From Bacteroidales bacterium (GTDB lineage Bacteria > Bacteroidota > Bacteroidia > Bacteroidales > F082): a stretch of DNA of 34,030 nucleotides. This document shows positions 1-8,997 of the stretch, in pieces. Within the stretch, counting starts at the first letter, position 1, and each line of letters begins with the position of its first letter. The notes beneath the pieces are model-generated. The model worked only from the letters and a program-made list of their open reading frames with translations, was not told the origin of the DNA and made no database searches. The stretch is taken from assembly GCA_015709215.1 (NCBI GenBank), contig JACCQN010000037.1:1-34030 (forward strand), given 5' to 3'. A program made the translations under genes and the position numbers.

Positions 1-105
1 ATACAAGAAATTAAGGCTTGTGGAAGAGGCTATCGCAGATTTGAAAATTTTAGAAATGCAATCCTGTTTTTTTATGGCGGATTGAGTCTCTACCCATTAA
101 ATTAA
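1..105 (+). CDS. Transposase, C-terminal fragment (cut by window edge)
   Basis: The first reading frame is open from base 1 to a TAA at 103-105 and gives 34 residues ending in YPLN. It contains GRGYRRFENFRNAILFFYG, the aromatic/arginine-rich tail (GYRxFENFRxxIL) seen at the end of DDE-type transposases. It most resembles the ISL3-like group, but the family is assigned from memory and is uncertain. The catalytic part lies outside the window, so it is unknown whether the element is intact. The stop is followed within about 15 bp by the terminator of the converging PUL operon, so the element ends right at the edge of the PUL. Any terminal inverted repeat would have to lie around 100-120 and cannot be confirmed without the other end. 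Confidence 0.5.
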   Translation: MQEIKACGRGYRRFENFRNAILFFYGGLSLYPLN

Positions 106-117
106 CAGTAGAACCAT

Positions 118-180
118 AAAAAAAGAGTTGACTCAGTGCCTCACTAACCTTAGGAAAACGAGCACTGAGCCGGAACTCTT
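118..180 (-). terminator. Rho-independent terminator of the PUL operon
   Basis: On the minus strand, 37 bases after the stop of the last PUL gene, there is a long hairpin. The arms 123-129/174-180 (7 bp) and 132-139/162-169 (8 bp) pair perfectly and are separated by a small internal loop. The stem is followed on the minus strand by a run of seven T (complement of 118-124). There is no T-run on the plus side, so it should act only on the leftward operon. Confidence 0.75.
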
Positions 181-216
181 CAACAGTTAATTAAGCCTTA
201 GCCCAATAGTTTTTTA

Positions 217-1284
217 TTAAGGTTTTTCAAGGTTGAAGATCGACTCAACCTGAGCTGAGGTCAATGCAGTATTGAAAATACGTACTTCGTCAAGGATTCC
301 TTTGAAATATCCACCCCATTCAACGTTGAAGTCTCCATCAGGACCAGTATAAACATCCGTTGGAAGATCCTGTCCAAAGATCAGGTTCATGGGTTCGGAC
401 AGTGTGACTGCAAAACCAGGTGTGTTATCCCATAGTTTTACGAGCGTACCATCAAGGTAGAAAGCCATTTCACCATTTTTAAAAGTAACGGAAACATGAT
501 ACCACTCCCCTAAATTGATTGTTGGTGACTCATTATCACGATCGTACCATACTTCTTCACCAGCATTTAAAGCTTTTACCGTAAAGAAAACTTTTGGTGC
601 GTCTTGTAACTGCAGTTTATAACCATCCCAGCGTTTCATGGAAACCATATAGTTATTGGCCCATGGAGTTTCCAGCACATCAGGTTTCATCCACAAAGAG
701 ATTGTCATTTCCTGAGGATTCAGTTGAGCATTGTAAGGGATTTCAACGTTAGCACCTTCATTGAAATAGAGGGCTTTTCCGGCATTTCCATAGCGGTCGG
801 TAGTCCACTCGGGGAATCCGGCGCCAAAGAATTCATGACCTGCTTTAAGTGTTCCGTTGAAATTTTTTCCGGAAAAATCATTTACAGTTGTTCCATCGCC
901 TTCGTCGAAAGTCCAATGTCCTACAAGGGCTTCAGGGGCGATAGGGGTTACTTTTTTGGCCTCAAACTCTGTCATGGCAACATCCAGTGCGGTAACCGCA
1001 GCATCAACCTGAACCTGTGTAGCGGCAGCATTGTTATTTACTGCTTTGGCAAGATTGATTTTTTCTTCAAATACAGCTTTTGAGCCATATTGATACTGGC
1101 CTTCGGCAGTTCCTTCAACGGCATCATTAAGGATGTTTTCCGCAACTGTAATTTTAGCCTGGAGTTCAGTTTTGTTAACGGTGATTACTTCTTCATCGTC
1201 ATCTTTGTCACATCCTGAAATGGCAACTGCAAGCAGCGTAACCATCAGAATCATCATCATTGAAAAGGGTTTAAACTTTTTCAT
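217..1284 (-). CDS. Surface lipoprotein with FIVAR and LamG domains, putative glycan-binding protein
   Basis: This 355-residue lipoprotein occupies the SusE/SusF position directly after susD (30 bp gap) and is the last gene of the PUL. The signal peptide ends in the lipobox ISGC with the lipid cysteine at residue 25. The following DKDDDEE is an acidic lipoprotein-export signal, so it should face outward. Residues about 37-110 form an alanine-rich helical segment of the FIVAR type. Residues about 120-352 are a LamG/concanavalin A-like beta-sandwich (VGHWTFDEGDG near the start, then the WYHVSVTFKNGEMAFYLDG and LDEVRIFNTAL strands). No catalytic residues are apparent. By position and fold I infer a surface glycan-binding protein that feeds ligand to SusCD. 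The ligand is unknown. It is not related in sequence to SusE or SusF themselves, only in position. Confidence 0.8.
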   Translation of the reverse strand: MKKFKPFSMMMILMVTLLAVAISGCDKDDDEEVITVNKTELQAKITVAENILNDAVEGTAEGQYQYGSKAVFEEKINLAKAVNNNAAATQVQVDAAVTALDVAMTEFEAKKVTPIAPEALVGHWTFDEGDGTTVNDFSGKNFNGTLKAGHEFFGAGFPEWTTDRYGNAGKALYFNEGANVEIPYNAQLNPQEMTISLWMKPDVLETPWANNYMVSMKRWDGYKLQLQDAPKVFFTVKALNAGEEVWYDRDNESPTINLGEWYHVSVTFKNGEMAFYLDGTLVKLWDNTPGFAVTLSEPMNLIFGQDLPTDVYTGPDGDFNVEWGGYFKGILDEVRIFNTALTSAQVESIFNLEKP

Positions 1285-1314
1285 AGCATTTAAATTTGAT
1301 TAGTGAATTAAGGA

Positions 1315-2793
1315 TTAATTAATATTAAGATTGATATCAAGCTCATTTTGTGGTATTTTGAAGTAGCGATGTTCATCATAGTTGAATGAAGTACCTGAAA
1401 GTTTTGACTCTGCATATGTTTTTCCATAACGCATCAGGTCAAAAAAGCGATGAAACTCAAATCCCAGCTCTACCCTGCGTTCGTTTCGGATGAGCTCGCG
1501 CAATTCGGTTTGATTTGAAGTTGTTATTTCTGGCAAGAGTCCATCGGGAATGGAGCCAAAACCATTCAGATTTTCATCATAAAGATAGCTTTCGCGTGCT
1601 CTTTTTCTTATTTTATTCAGTGGTTCAAGCGCTTCAGCTGTGCGGTTAAGTTCATTAAGTGCTTCAGCTTTCATAAGCAGCACTTCGGCATAACGCATAT
1701 AGGCATAATTCAAATCACTGTCACCCTTGATACCAACAGGGATTTCTTCGAGCGGTTGCTGATGTTTGCGAAGGGTGTAGCCTGTGGGCGACCATGAGGG
1801 ATCATAATCTTCGCCGTTGATCCATTTTGAACCTTCCCTGGCAAGGGTATAATCCAAACGTGGGTCATATACATCTTCCGGCGTTTTTTCGAAAGCATCA
1901 ACAAAGGCCTGAACTGGAGCATTAAAGAAATAGCCATTTTCGTGTTGGGGAGCAAACCATTGATTCAGAACATTACCTGCAAAAGGATCCTGACCACTGA
2001 GATGTTGCACGGCAAAAACAATTTCCTGATTTTCCTGTGTAAGCCATTTAAAATTATTGCTATAAATATTTTCAAGCGCAAAACTCCCATTGCTTTCGAG
2101 CGAGCTGATAGCAGCCAGGCACGCCTCATAATTTCCTCTGAATAATTCAGCTTTGGCTAACAAACCGTAGGCGGCTGCTTTTGTAGCTCTGCCTGAATGA
2201 ATGGCATTAGATTCCGGAATTTGGGCAGCAGCCTCAGTAAGGTCGTCCACTATTTGCTGGTAAATAGCATCGACAGATGAAATGCCAATATGCAATTCAT
2301 CAGTATTGTAGGCCGGCTGAAGCTTAAGTGGAATTTCTCCAAAAATATTCACCAAATTAAAGTAATAATAGGCGCGCAAAAATTTTGCTTCGGCCAGCAC
2401 GCGATTTCTTACATCATCACTAATGCCTTCGCCCAGCCGATGAATCACATCGTTTGATCTGGAAATACCTTCATAATAACGCTTCCAAATATTGAGCAAA
2501 AAGCCATTGTCGCGGGTATAAGTAAACTGTTCAATAAATTCTATTTCACTCTGATCGCCTGGATTTCCGCCTTTGATGGCATCATCAGAAGCCACATCAC
2601 CAAATACCCACAGCGAGTTGTCGATACTGCTAAAGGCCATGGGTTGATAAGCTGCCGTGAGGGCGAGTTCGGCATGGTCGTCGGTTTTGTAAAAGGTTTG
2701 ACTGGTGTAGATGCCTTGCATTTCTTCGTCAAGAAATTTGGAACAGCTTCCAAGGCTGAGGATAATAATTGCTGATATCAATATCTTTTTCAT
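1315..2793 (-). CDS. susD: SusD/RagB-family outer-membrane glycan-binding lipoprotein
   Basis: This 492-residue protein has a short signal peptide and the lipobox LGSC (cysteine 17), followed by SKFLDEE, an outward-export signal. The sequence shows the SusD plan: an N-terminal part with the conserved ALTAAY helix, TPR-like helices (FLRAYYYFNLVNIFGEIPL, AAAYGLLAKAELFRGNYE), and the C-terminal RagB signature (YMRYAEVLLMKAEALNEL, then LIRNERRVELGFEFHRFFDLMRYG). SusD proteins cap the SusC barrel and capture oligosaccharides for import. The gene starts 11 bp after the susC stop, so the two are surely co-transcribed. Length is normal for the family. The symbol denotes the family, not a starch function. 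Ligand specificity cannot be read from the sequence, though the GH130 in the operon suggests a beta-mannose-containing glycan. Confidence 0.95.
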   Translation of the reverse strand: MKKILISAIIILSLGSCSKFLDEEMQGIYTSQTFYKTDDHAELALTAAYQPMAFSSIDNSLWVFGDVASDDAIKGGNPGDQSEIEFIEQFTYTRDNGFLLNIWKRYYEGISRSNDVIHRLGEGISDDVRNRVLAEAKFLRAYYYFNLVNIFGEIPLKLQPAYNTDELHIGISSVDAIYQQIVDDLTEAAAQIPESNAIHSGRATKAAAYGLLAKAELFRGNYEACLAAISSLESNGSFALENIYSNNFKWLTQENQEIVFAVQHLSGQDPFAGNVLNQWFAPQHENGYFFNAPVQAFVDAFEKTPEDVYDPRLDYTLAREGSKWINGEDYDPSWSPTGYTLRKHQQPLEEIPVGIKGDSDLNYAYMRYAEVLLMKAEALNELNRTAEALEPLNKIRKRARESYLYDENLNGFGSIPDGLLPEITTSNQTELRELIRNERRVELGFEFHRFFDLMRYGKTYAESKLSGTSFNYDEHRYFKIPQNELDINLNIN

Positions 2794-2804
2794 GTTTCCT
2801 GATT

Positions 2805-5800
2805 TTAAAAGTTAACTTGAACACCAATATTGTAGGAACGGGCAACCGGATAAGTTCCCCAGTCAATTCCCGTAGCGGCATCGCCTTCTGAGGCTGAATT
2901 ATTACTGGTAGTCATTTCAGGGTCGAGGCCGGGATATTTGGTAAACGTAAGTAGATTATATGCTGATACATAAACTCTTATCCGTTCGATGCCAATGCTT
3001 TTAGTGGAATTTTTGGGAATGGTATAGCCAATCTGCAGGTTTTTTAGGCGAATGAAAGAGCCATCCTCCAGAAATCGTGTAGAAGGTCTGGTATTATTTG
3101 CCTTTGATGACCATGAAGCTCTGGGTTGCGTGTTGCTTGTTCCGGGCCCTGTCCAGTGTTCATCATAATATCTTGTTGTCACATTAAACGATCTGTAAAA
3201 ACCTTCAATATCAGTTGCAACCTGATAATAGATCTTGTGACCTGTGGCACCATAAAAGAACAAACTTGCATCGAATTGTTTGTACACGGCATTGATATTC
3301 AAGCCTGCAGTTAATTTGGGGATAGCACTTCCAACATGAACACGATCATTTTCGTCAATAAGTCCGTCACCATTTTGATCTTTAAACTTCACATCTCCGG
3401 GCCTAACGTTAACTCCCTGATACGGACTTGTGAATATTTCAAGTTCGTCCTGAAAAATGCCTTCCATTTCGTACAGATAGAATGATCCAACGGGATGTCC
3501 TTCTTCAGTTTTGGTAGCATAGATGCCATTATCAATCCTTCCTCCCAAGATAGGAGCAGGAAGTTCGAGCACTTCGTTATGAAGGTAACTGGCGTTGGCT
3601 GCTATCGAAAGATCTACTTTGCCAACACTGGCGCGGTAAATCATTTCAAGATCAACACCTTGGTTTAAGATTTTACCTTTATTCACCCAGGCTGGCTCGG
3701 CATAACCGGCAGAAGGTGGTATAGGTTCTTTTACCAGCATATTTTCATTGATTTTATGATAAAAATCGAGGGTTACAGTGATTTTGTCCTGCAGCCATCC
3801 CATGTCGATTCCTGCATTGATTTGCGTACTGGTTTCCCATTGCAGGTTTTGATTGCCCAAAACAGTGATGGCATATCCATTGAAAAGCGTCCCGTTGAAA
3901 GGATAGCTGAAATTGTATCCAATTTGATCGGAATAAGCATAGTTGCCAACTTCTTGATTACCAATAGCACCATAACCAATCCGAAGTTTAAGCAGGTTCA
4001 TGTTCTCAAAACTGCTCATAAAGGCTTCTTTATCCAGTCGCCATCCTGCGGAAACAGAATAAAAAGTGCCCCATTTGTTTTCTTCACTGAAACGTGAAGA
4101 GCCATCGCGTCTTAAAGTGGCCGAGAATAAATACTTATCCCTCAGGCTATAATTGGCTTTCCCAAAAACAGAGAGTAAAGAATATCCCCAGCGATTTTCA
4201 TTTACCTGGGTATTGCCCAATCCATTCCCCAGAAAAACTAAAATGGGCGATTGATCCGGAAAATCCTGCTGGGTGCCGGTATGTAAATACCCATTTCCTT
4301 TAATAGCTTCGGAGCCGAGTAGGGCTGAGAAACCATGAATTTCATTGAAAGTAGTGTTATATGACAATACGTTACTCCATGTCCAGGTTTGGTCTAAGCC
4401 ATCTTCAAGGGTTAGGCGGTTAGGATTGTTGATGCGATTATTTGTGCCCCAGTTTCTGTCGAAGCGCCTGTGTTGCATCGAAATAAAATCTCCTCCGAAA
4501 GTGGAGGTGAATACTACTTCTGGTAAAATTTGAGCCTTAAGGTAAACATCTCCGAATAATCTGTTTTGTTTAATGTTGTTCTCGGCATAGGTTGCCAATC
4601 CAACCGGATTGTAGCCATCGCCCAACAAGTCTTGTCGCTCGGGCAGATCTACAAAATTACCTGCCGCATCATAAATTGGAATGCCAGGAGTGCGGAAAAA
4701 AGCATACCGAACGATGCCACCGCCATTACCGCCATAACCATCGCCGCTGCTGCCGATGATGTCGTTATCACTTTGCATGAGGTTGATGTTGGTTCCAATT
4801 GTAATAGCATCTAAAACCTTGCTTGTGAGGCTTACTTTTCCGGATTTTCTATTGTAATCACTTCCGATGATAATCCCTTCCTGACTGAAGTAATTTGCAG
4901 AAATCATATAGGTTAGCTTATCGTCGCCTCCGCTGACGGAAAGATTCTGATTTTGAATCACGCCATCGCGGAAAATGGCTTCCAGGTGGTTGATATCAGG
5001 AAGTGTAGCGGCAAAATCCGGTTCGATGTACTTCCGCTGAAGACGTGGGTTTTCGATAAATGCGTTATCATTTGCTGCAGCCTCATTATAGATTTCAACA
5101 AACTGATCTTTGTTGGCCATTTCGGTCAGTTTGCCATGCTGTTGAAGTCCAAACATGGAATTAAACTCAACTCTTGGTTTTCCTTTTTCACCTTTTTTGG
5201 TAGTGATTAAAACAACACCATTGTTGGCACGCGACCCATAGATTGCTGTTGAGGCCGCATCCTTAAGAATATTTATAGAGGCTATATCATTGGGATTTAA
5301 TACATTCAATGCGTTCGAGGTTGGGATTCCATCAACGATATATAAAGGTTCGTTACTACTGTTAATCGAGCCAACGCCCCGTATTCTGATACGGACGCCT
5401 TCGCCTGGCATTCCTGTATTTGAGGTGACATTTATTCCCGCAGCTCTTCCCTGAAGGGCCTGGTCGGCGCCGCTTACAGGCAGCGAGTTAATATCATCCA
5501 GCTTAATACTGGTTACAGCTCCAGTGAGATCTGCTTTCTTTCTGGTTTCATAACCCACCACAACAAGTTCGTCAAGTAATTGAACATCAGATGGCATCAC
5601 TACGTCAATGATAGTTTGATCGCCGATTACAACTTCCTGAGTCAAGAAACCGATATACCTGAAAACCAAAACAGGATTTACCTGATTTGAAGGGATCTCA
5701 AGCGCATAAACCCCATCAAAATCTGAAGTGGTGCCAATGGTAGTGCCTTTGATGATGATGTTTACACCAGGAAGGCTTTCATTATTTGTGTCGGTGATTG

Positions 5801-5921
5801 TACCACTAATAGTTCGGGTTTGCGCCATGCTGGTTGAAATAAACCCACCCAGCATCAGGCTAACCGCTACAACCAATAAGAGTTTGTAAATTAAACGCAT
5901 ATCATAATTTTTTAAAACCAT
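2805..5921 (-). CDS. susC: SusC/RagA-family TonB-dependent outer-membrane transporter
   Basis: This protein of about 1038 residues imports oligosaccharides through the outer membrane using TonB energy. After the signal peptide (cleavage after SMAQ) comes a carboxypeptidase-regulatory-like domain (RTISGTITDTNNESLPGVNI), then the TonB-box region LDELVVVGY and the plug domain (LTGAVTSIKLDDI, GRAAGINVT, RIRGVGS, PLYIVDGIP). A 22-strand-type barrel follows and ends in an aromatic residue (VQVNF). The ATG at 5921 shares one base with the TAA of the upstream lipoprotein gene (TAATG), which suggests translational coupling. An alternative ATG at 5900 gives a shorter, equally good signal peptide starting MRLIYK. 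SusD follows after 11 bp. No truncation or frameshift is seen. The substrate is inferred only from the operon. Confidence 0.95.
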   Translation of the reverse strand: MVLKNYDMRLIYKLLLVVAVSLMLGGFISTSMAQTRTISGTITDTNNESLPGVNIIIKGTTIGTTSDFDGVYALEIPSNQVNPVLVFRYIGFLTQEVVIGDQTIIDVVMPSDVQLLDELVVVGYETRKKADLTGAVTSIKLDDINSLPVSGADQALQGRAAGINVTSNTGMPGEGVRIRIRGVGSINSSNEPLYIVDGIPTSNALNVLNPNDIASINILKDAASTAIYGSRANNGVVLITTKKGEKGKPRVEFNSMFGLQQHGKLTEMANKDQFVEIYNEAAANDNAFIENPRLQRKYIEPDFAATLPDINHLEAIFRDGVIQNQNLSVSGGDDKLTYMISANYFSQEGIIIGSDYNRKSGKVSLTSKVLDAITIGTNINLMQSDNDIIGSSGDGYGGNGGGIVRYAFFRTPGIPIYDAAGNFVDLPERQDLLGDGYNPVGLATYAENNIKQNRLFGDVYLKAQILPEVVFTSTFGGDFISMQHRRFDRNWGTNNRINNPNRLTLEDGLDQTWTWSNVLSYNTTFNEIHGFSALLGSEAIKGNGYLHTGTQQDFPDQSPILVFLGNGLGNTQVNENRWGYSLLSVFGKANYSLRDKYLFSATLRRDGSSRFSEENKWGTFYSVSAGWRLDKEAFMSSFENMNLLKLRIGYGAIGNQEVGNYAYSDQIGYNFSYPFNGTLFNGYAITVLGNQNLQWETSTQINAGIDMGWLQDKITVTLDFYHKINENMLVKEPIPPSAGYAEPAWVNKGKILNQGVDLEMIYRASVGKVDLSIAANASYLHNEVLELPAPILGGRIDNGIYATKTEEGHPVGSFYLYEMEGIFQDELEIFTSPYQGVNVRPGDVKFKDQNGDGLIDENDRVHVGSAIPKLTAGLNINAVYKQFDASLFFYGATGHKIYYQVATDIEGFYRSFNVTTRYYDEHWTGPGTSNTQPRASWSSKANNTRPSTRFLEDGSFIRLKNLQIGYTIPKNSTKSIGIERIRVYVSAYNLLTFTKYPGLDPEMTTSNNSASEGDAATGIDWGTYPVARSYNIGVQVNF

Positions 5922-7648
5922 TAATAAGCTATTACAGTATTTCCGGCGACTACCTGTCCATTTACTGTTTTTAGGTCGAGACCAGTTGGAATTTCAACGA
6001 TAAGTTTTGAAGTTTTTGCCGGGATTGATATTTCAGTTTCGCTGATGACATTTTTCAGGATTACCTTTTTGGTTATTACGTCGAACAGGTCGACAGGAGC
6101 GGATGATTTAGCTGCATATTTAATCATTTTGCCTTCACTGTGAGGGTTGTAGATTAAATAAGTAGGGTAGGAGTCCTTGTTGTAAAAATCTGTTGCAAGG
6201 CAATCAAGTTTTAAAATGCCTTCCACATTGGTTCTTTCGATGATTGCACCAAAAATTCCGGCATGTGCAGAACCGTAAACACCAAACATGGATTCGTCGG
6301 GTTGGCCTTCGACCCATAATGGGCCGTCTCCCAAAGCCACCGGAGAAGTGTTTTCTAATCCCTCTTTAGGAATGTGTGTGGTTTTCTTAAGGCCTTCATA
6401 AGCAATTACATTTCTTGTGATCGCTTTCTTTTCGGGTAGCCATTGATTGCCGTCTGGTATTTCGTGAGGATAGAACAAGCGAGCCGCATTAGCCGCATTA
6501 AGCATCCATTTTCCAACCATATTGGCATATTCCGGTGCATAACGAACCATTGGAACAAGCGGCCAGGCCATATCAAAGGTATTCATCGCAAAAGCAAAAC
6601 CTCCATCGTGATGCCAGCTGCCCACCAGGCCAGAAACATCATATTCGCCCCATTTATCCAAAATAACACCCCATCCCAGCCTGCCGCTTTCGGATGTTGT
6701 GCCCTCAAAGCTCCATTCCAGTATTTTACTTACGTCATATGAAGTGCCCTGTTCGGCATTTAGTCGCGCCGCAGTATAAGCACCAAAAGGAAGCAGTACT
6801 TCATAAAACCTGCTTTCAGTTTGTGATTGAAGGGCATCCATAGCACTGATTGCGCCGGTTAAATAGGCTTCATCTCCAAATTTTTCGTAGGCAGATAATA
6901 ATATCCAGGCATGTGCTGCAGCAGCATCTTCCTGAAATGGAATGTGATTTTGCTTGCCTTCCATGCTGGAATAATCAAAGTAAGAAAAATGATAATTTCC
7001 CTTAAGTACCCGATCAGCTTTTAAAACCTGATCAGCGATAATTTTTTGCAGACTGTCTGCACGTTCAACTTCAGGAAATAAATCCGAAACGGCATAATAC
7101 AACATATTAGGATAAATATCATACCACCAGTCTCTTCCGTAACCACCACCCAGTGTGGCAACCTCGGGATTGGTATTATTCATGATAATATTCCAGCCAT
7201 TTTCGCTGTTGAAATAGTTTTGTGCCATTTTCACGAAATTGTATCCTGATTGATTGGTCTTATCGATACCAAGTAATCCGGCACTCATCAATGCGCCAAG
7301 ACCGCCGATAGCTTCATGAAACTCACCATTATTATTTTGTGAACCTTGCCTTACATCACCAATTGCAGTGTAAATACCAAAAGTAGGCTGATCGAAATTT
7401 CTCCTGTTGGTGTCAATCCAGATAAAGGGTCGGTAGTCACCGGTTTGGTTAAAATCGAAAATGTACTGATCAAAGGAAGTGCTGATTTCCTTCCAATCGA
7501 TAATTTTATAGGGTTGTGGCATATCGGGCATGGCTTCCACGCGTGCAATGCTTTGTTGCGGAACTTGTTCGGTTCTGTTGCATGCGCTTAATACTATAAG
7601 CACCGCGAAAATCTTAAAGCCTAAAAACCAAAAATTGTATTTTTTCAT
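5921..7648 (-). CDS. Lipoprotein, glycosidase-like (alpha/alpha)-barrel protein of unrecognised family
   Basis: I chose the ATG at 7648 (575 residues) because it starts 7 bases after the MFS stop and gives a compact signal peptide with lipobox LSAC (cysteine 23). An ATG at 7684 would overlap the MFS gene. The cysteine is followed by NRTEQ, without the acidic cluster of its neighbours, so it may stay on the periplasmic side (inference). Residues about 30-550 match the N-terminal half of the 10214-13327 protein throughout. Shared blocks are MPQPY, GIDKxNQxG, DWWY (Asp173), LPxGxYxAARxNAEQ, YDVSGLVG, LNxANAxRLFY and TNVEGILKLD. The many Trp/Tyr-rich helices and the final beta-strand segment recall clan-type (alpha/alpha)6 glycosidases with a C-terminal sandwich. 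I cannot name the family. A hydrolase or lyase is likely from the PUL context, but neither the reaction nor the catalytic acid is established. Confidence 0.65.
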   Translation of the reverse strand: MKKYNFWFLGFKIFAVLIVLSACNRTEQVPQQSIARVEAMPDMPQPYKIIDWKEISTSFDQYIFDFNQTGDYRPFIWIDTNRRNFDQPTFGIYTAIGDVRQGSQNNNGEFHEAIGGLGALMSAGLLGIDKTNQSGYNFVKMAQNYFNSENGWNIIMNNTNPEVATLGGGYGRDWWYDIYPNMLYYAVSDLFPEVERADSLQKIIADQVLKADRVLKGNYHFSYFDYSSMEGKQNHIPFQEDAAAAHAWILLSAYEKFGDEAYLTGAISAMDALQSQTESRFYEVLLPFGAYTAARLNAEQGTSYDVSKILEWSFEGTTSESGRLGWGVILDKWGEYDVSGLVGSWHHDGGFAFAMNTFDMAWPLVPMVRYAPEYANMVGKWMLNAANAARLFYPHEIPDGNQWLPEKKAITRNVIAYEGLKKTTHIPKEGLENTSPVALGDGPLWVEGQPDESMFGVYGSAHAGIFGAIIERTNVEGILKLDCLATDFYNKDSYPTYLIYNPHSEGKMIKYAAKSSAPVDLFDVITKKVILKNVISETEISIPAKTSKLIVEIPTGLDLKTVNGQVVAGNTVIAY

Positions 7649-7655
7649 ATTTATG

Positions 7656-8984
7656 CTATATCTTATCTTGAACAGGAATTTCATTCACATCCGGAATTTG
7701 TTGCAGCGATTTTAGCTCATCAATATCGCCATCAAATGCATCAATCGATTTTTGTGTGGATTTGATAATGTTTTTAGCCACCGGAATCGACAACATCTGT
7801 ATGGCTGCCACAATTAGTAAAGAATATTTTAACGCGAAGCTTTCTGATACATAATACATTAGTGAGATGAATAATACCAGTCCGATAAAACGCCCAACAT
7901 ACAAACCAAATTCATGGTTGAAGATATAAGCAAATTCGCTTCTTTTTTCTTTAATCGAAAGCAGATCAATCACACGCAATTGTATCGGAAAATAAGCGAT
8001 GTCGTGTAATGGTCTGAACATGATCAGGCAAATTACGAAAACCACTACTCCTGTTGCCGAAAACATAATCAGGTTGAATAGCGATCCAACGAAAAACAAA
8101 ACCAAACCTGCAGAGAATACATAGATACGGTGTTGTGGTTTTGTAAGCCGTCCAAGCAAATAAAGCAATATTGCTGTTATAATTCCGCCAATGCTTTGAA
8201 TTGTTCCTAATGATCCCTCATCGCCAACAAGCCTTAAAATCAGAATGGCAGGTGCTATTACAATATATCCTTGTACCAGCCCTTTCAATCCGGCCAAAAC
8301 CAACATTTTATTCCAGAGCTTATCAAAACGGAAATGGACAAATTTTTTCTCGCGAGGATTTCTAAATTTCTCCAGGTGAATCACATAGCTCGAGATTATT
8401 GTAAGGATTATGACCGCAAAAGTGATCACTTTGTAGGCACCCACAATATTGCCGGCAAACCAGCCCATTGCTGTTGACCTGACCAAAAACCATCCTACCG
8501 TTACCGGAACAATAATTGCTGTGATAGTATAAAAGAAGGTCTCAACACCATAATAATAATTACGGTTTTGATCGTTTGTAGTGTCAAGCGCCAAAAAATC
8601 GCGGTTTGCCCAGAAAAAGCCAAATGAACCGCCCATGATCAAGCCTGCAATAGCCACCCCAATCATGTCGATTTGATCGAGTGACATCATGAAAATCATC
8701 GATAATCCGCTCAGGAGCATACCAAAACTATATAAATGTGCAATTTTAATGCGGTTTAAGAGGTATCCGTTAATCAAAAAAGTTAAAGGAATGCCAGTAT
8801 AAACAGACAGCTGGTAAATTGCTACCAGTGATGGATTGTCGGAACTGCGCATGATATAAGCCCCAACAAAGATGTCGATAATTGGCAATACAAAAGCGTA
8901 AATCATGTTTGTAACCAACAACAGCCGCATCGGGCGGGGCATTGAAAGGAAAAAGTTGTATTCGATCAGGAGCTTGTTTTTCAT
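7656..8984 (-). CDS. MFS-family inner-membrane transporter, putative oligosaccharide importer
   Basis: This 442-residue protein has about twelve hydrophobic segments spread over residues 20-415, in two halves separated by a charged cytoplasmic loop near residues 205-225 (HLEKFRNPREKKFVHFRFDKLW). The first half carries a glycine-rich segment (GLIMGGSFGFFWANRDFLAL), as in major facilitator transporters. The C-terminal tail (about 415-442) is soluble and acidic. The start lies 13 bp after the GH130 stop. An MFS gene beside a signal-less GH130 enzyme is a known arrangement in Bacteroidota mannoside pathways, where the transporter brings a disaccharide or short oligosaccharide to the cytoplasmic enzyme. 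The role here rests on that context. The sequence does not show the substrate or the coupling ion. Confidence 0.8.
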   Translation of the reverse strand: MKNKLLIEYNFFLSMPRPMRLLLVTNMIYAFVLPIIDIFVGAYIMRSSDNPSLVAIYQLSVYTGIPLTFLINGYLLNRIKIAHLYSFGMLLSGLSMIFMMSLDQIDMIGVAIAGLIMGGSFGFFWANRDFLALDTTNDQNRNYYYGVETFFYTITAIIVPVTVGWFLVRSTAMGWFAGNIVGAYKVITFAVIILTIISSYVIHLEKFRNPREKKFVHFRFDKLWNKMLVLAGLKGLVQGYIVIAPAILILRLVGDEGSLGTIQSIGGIITAILLYLLGRLTKPQHRIYVFSAGLVLFFVGSLFNLIMFSATGVVVFVICLIMFRPLHDIAYFPIQLRVIDLLSIKEKRSEFAYIFNHEFGLYVGRFIGLVLFISLMYYVSESFALKYSLLIVAAIQMLSIPVAKNIIKSTQKSIDAFDGDIDELKSLQQIPDVNEIPVQDKI

Positions 8985-8997
8985 TTGCAGCTTAGGT

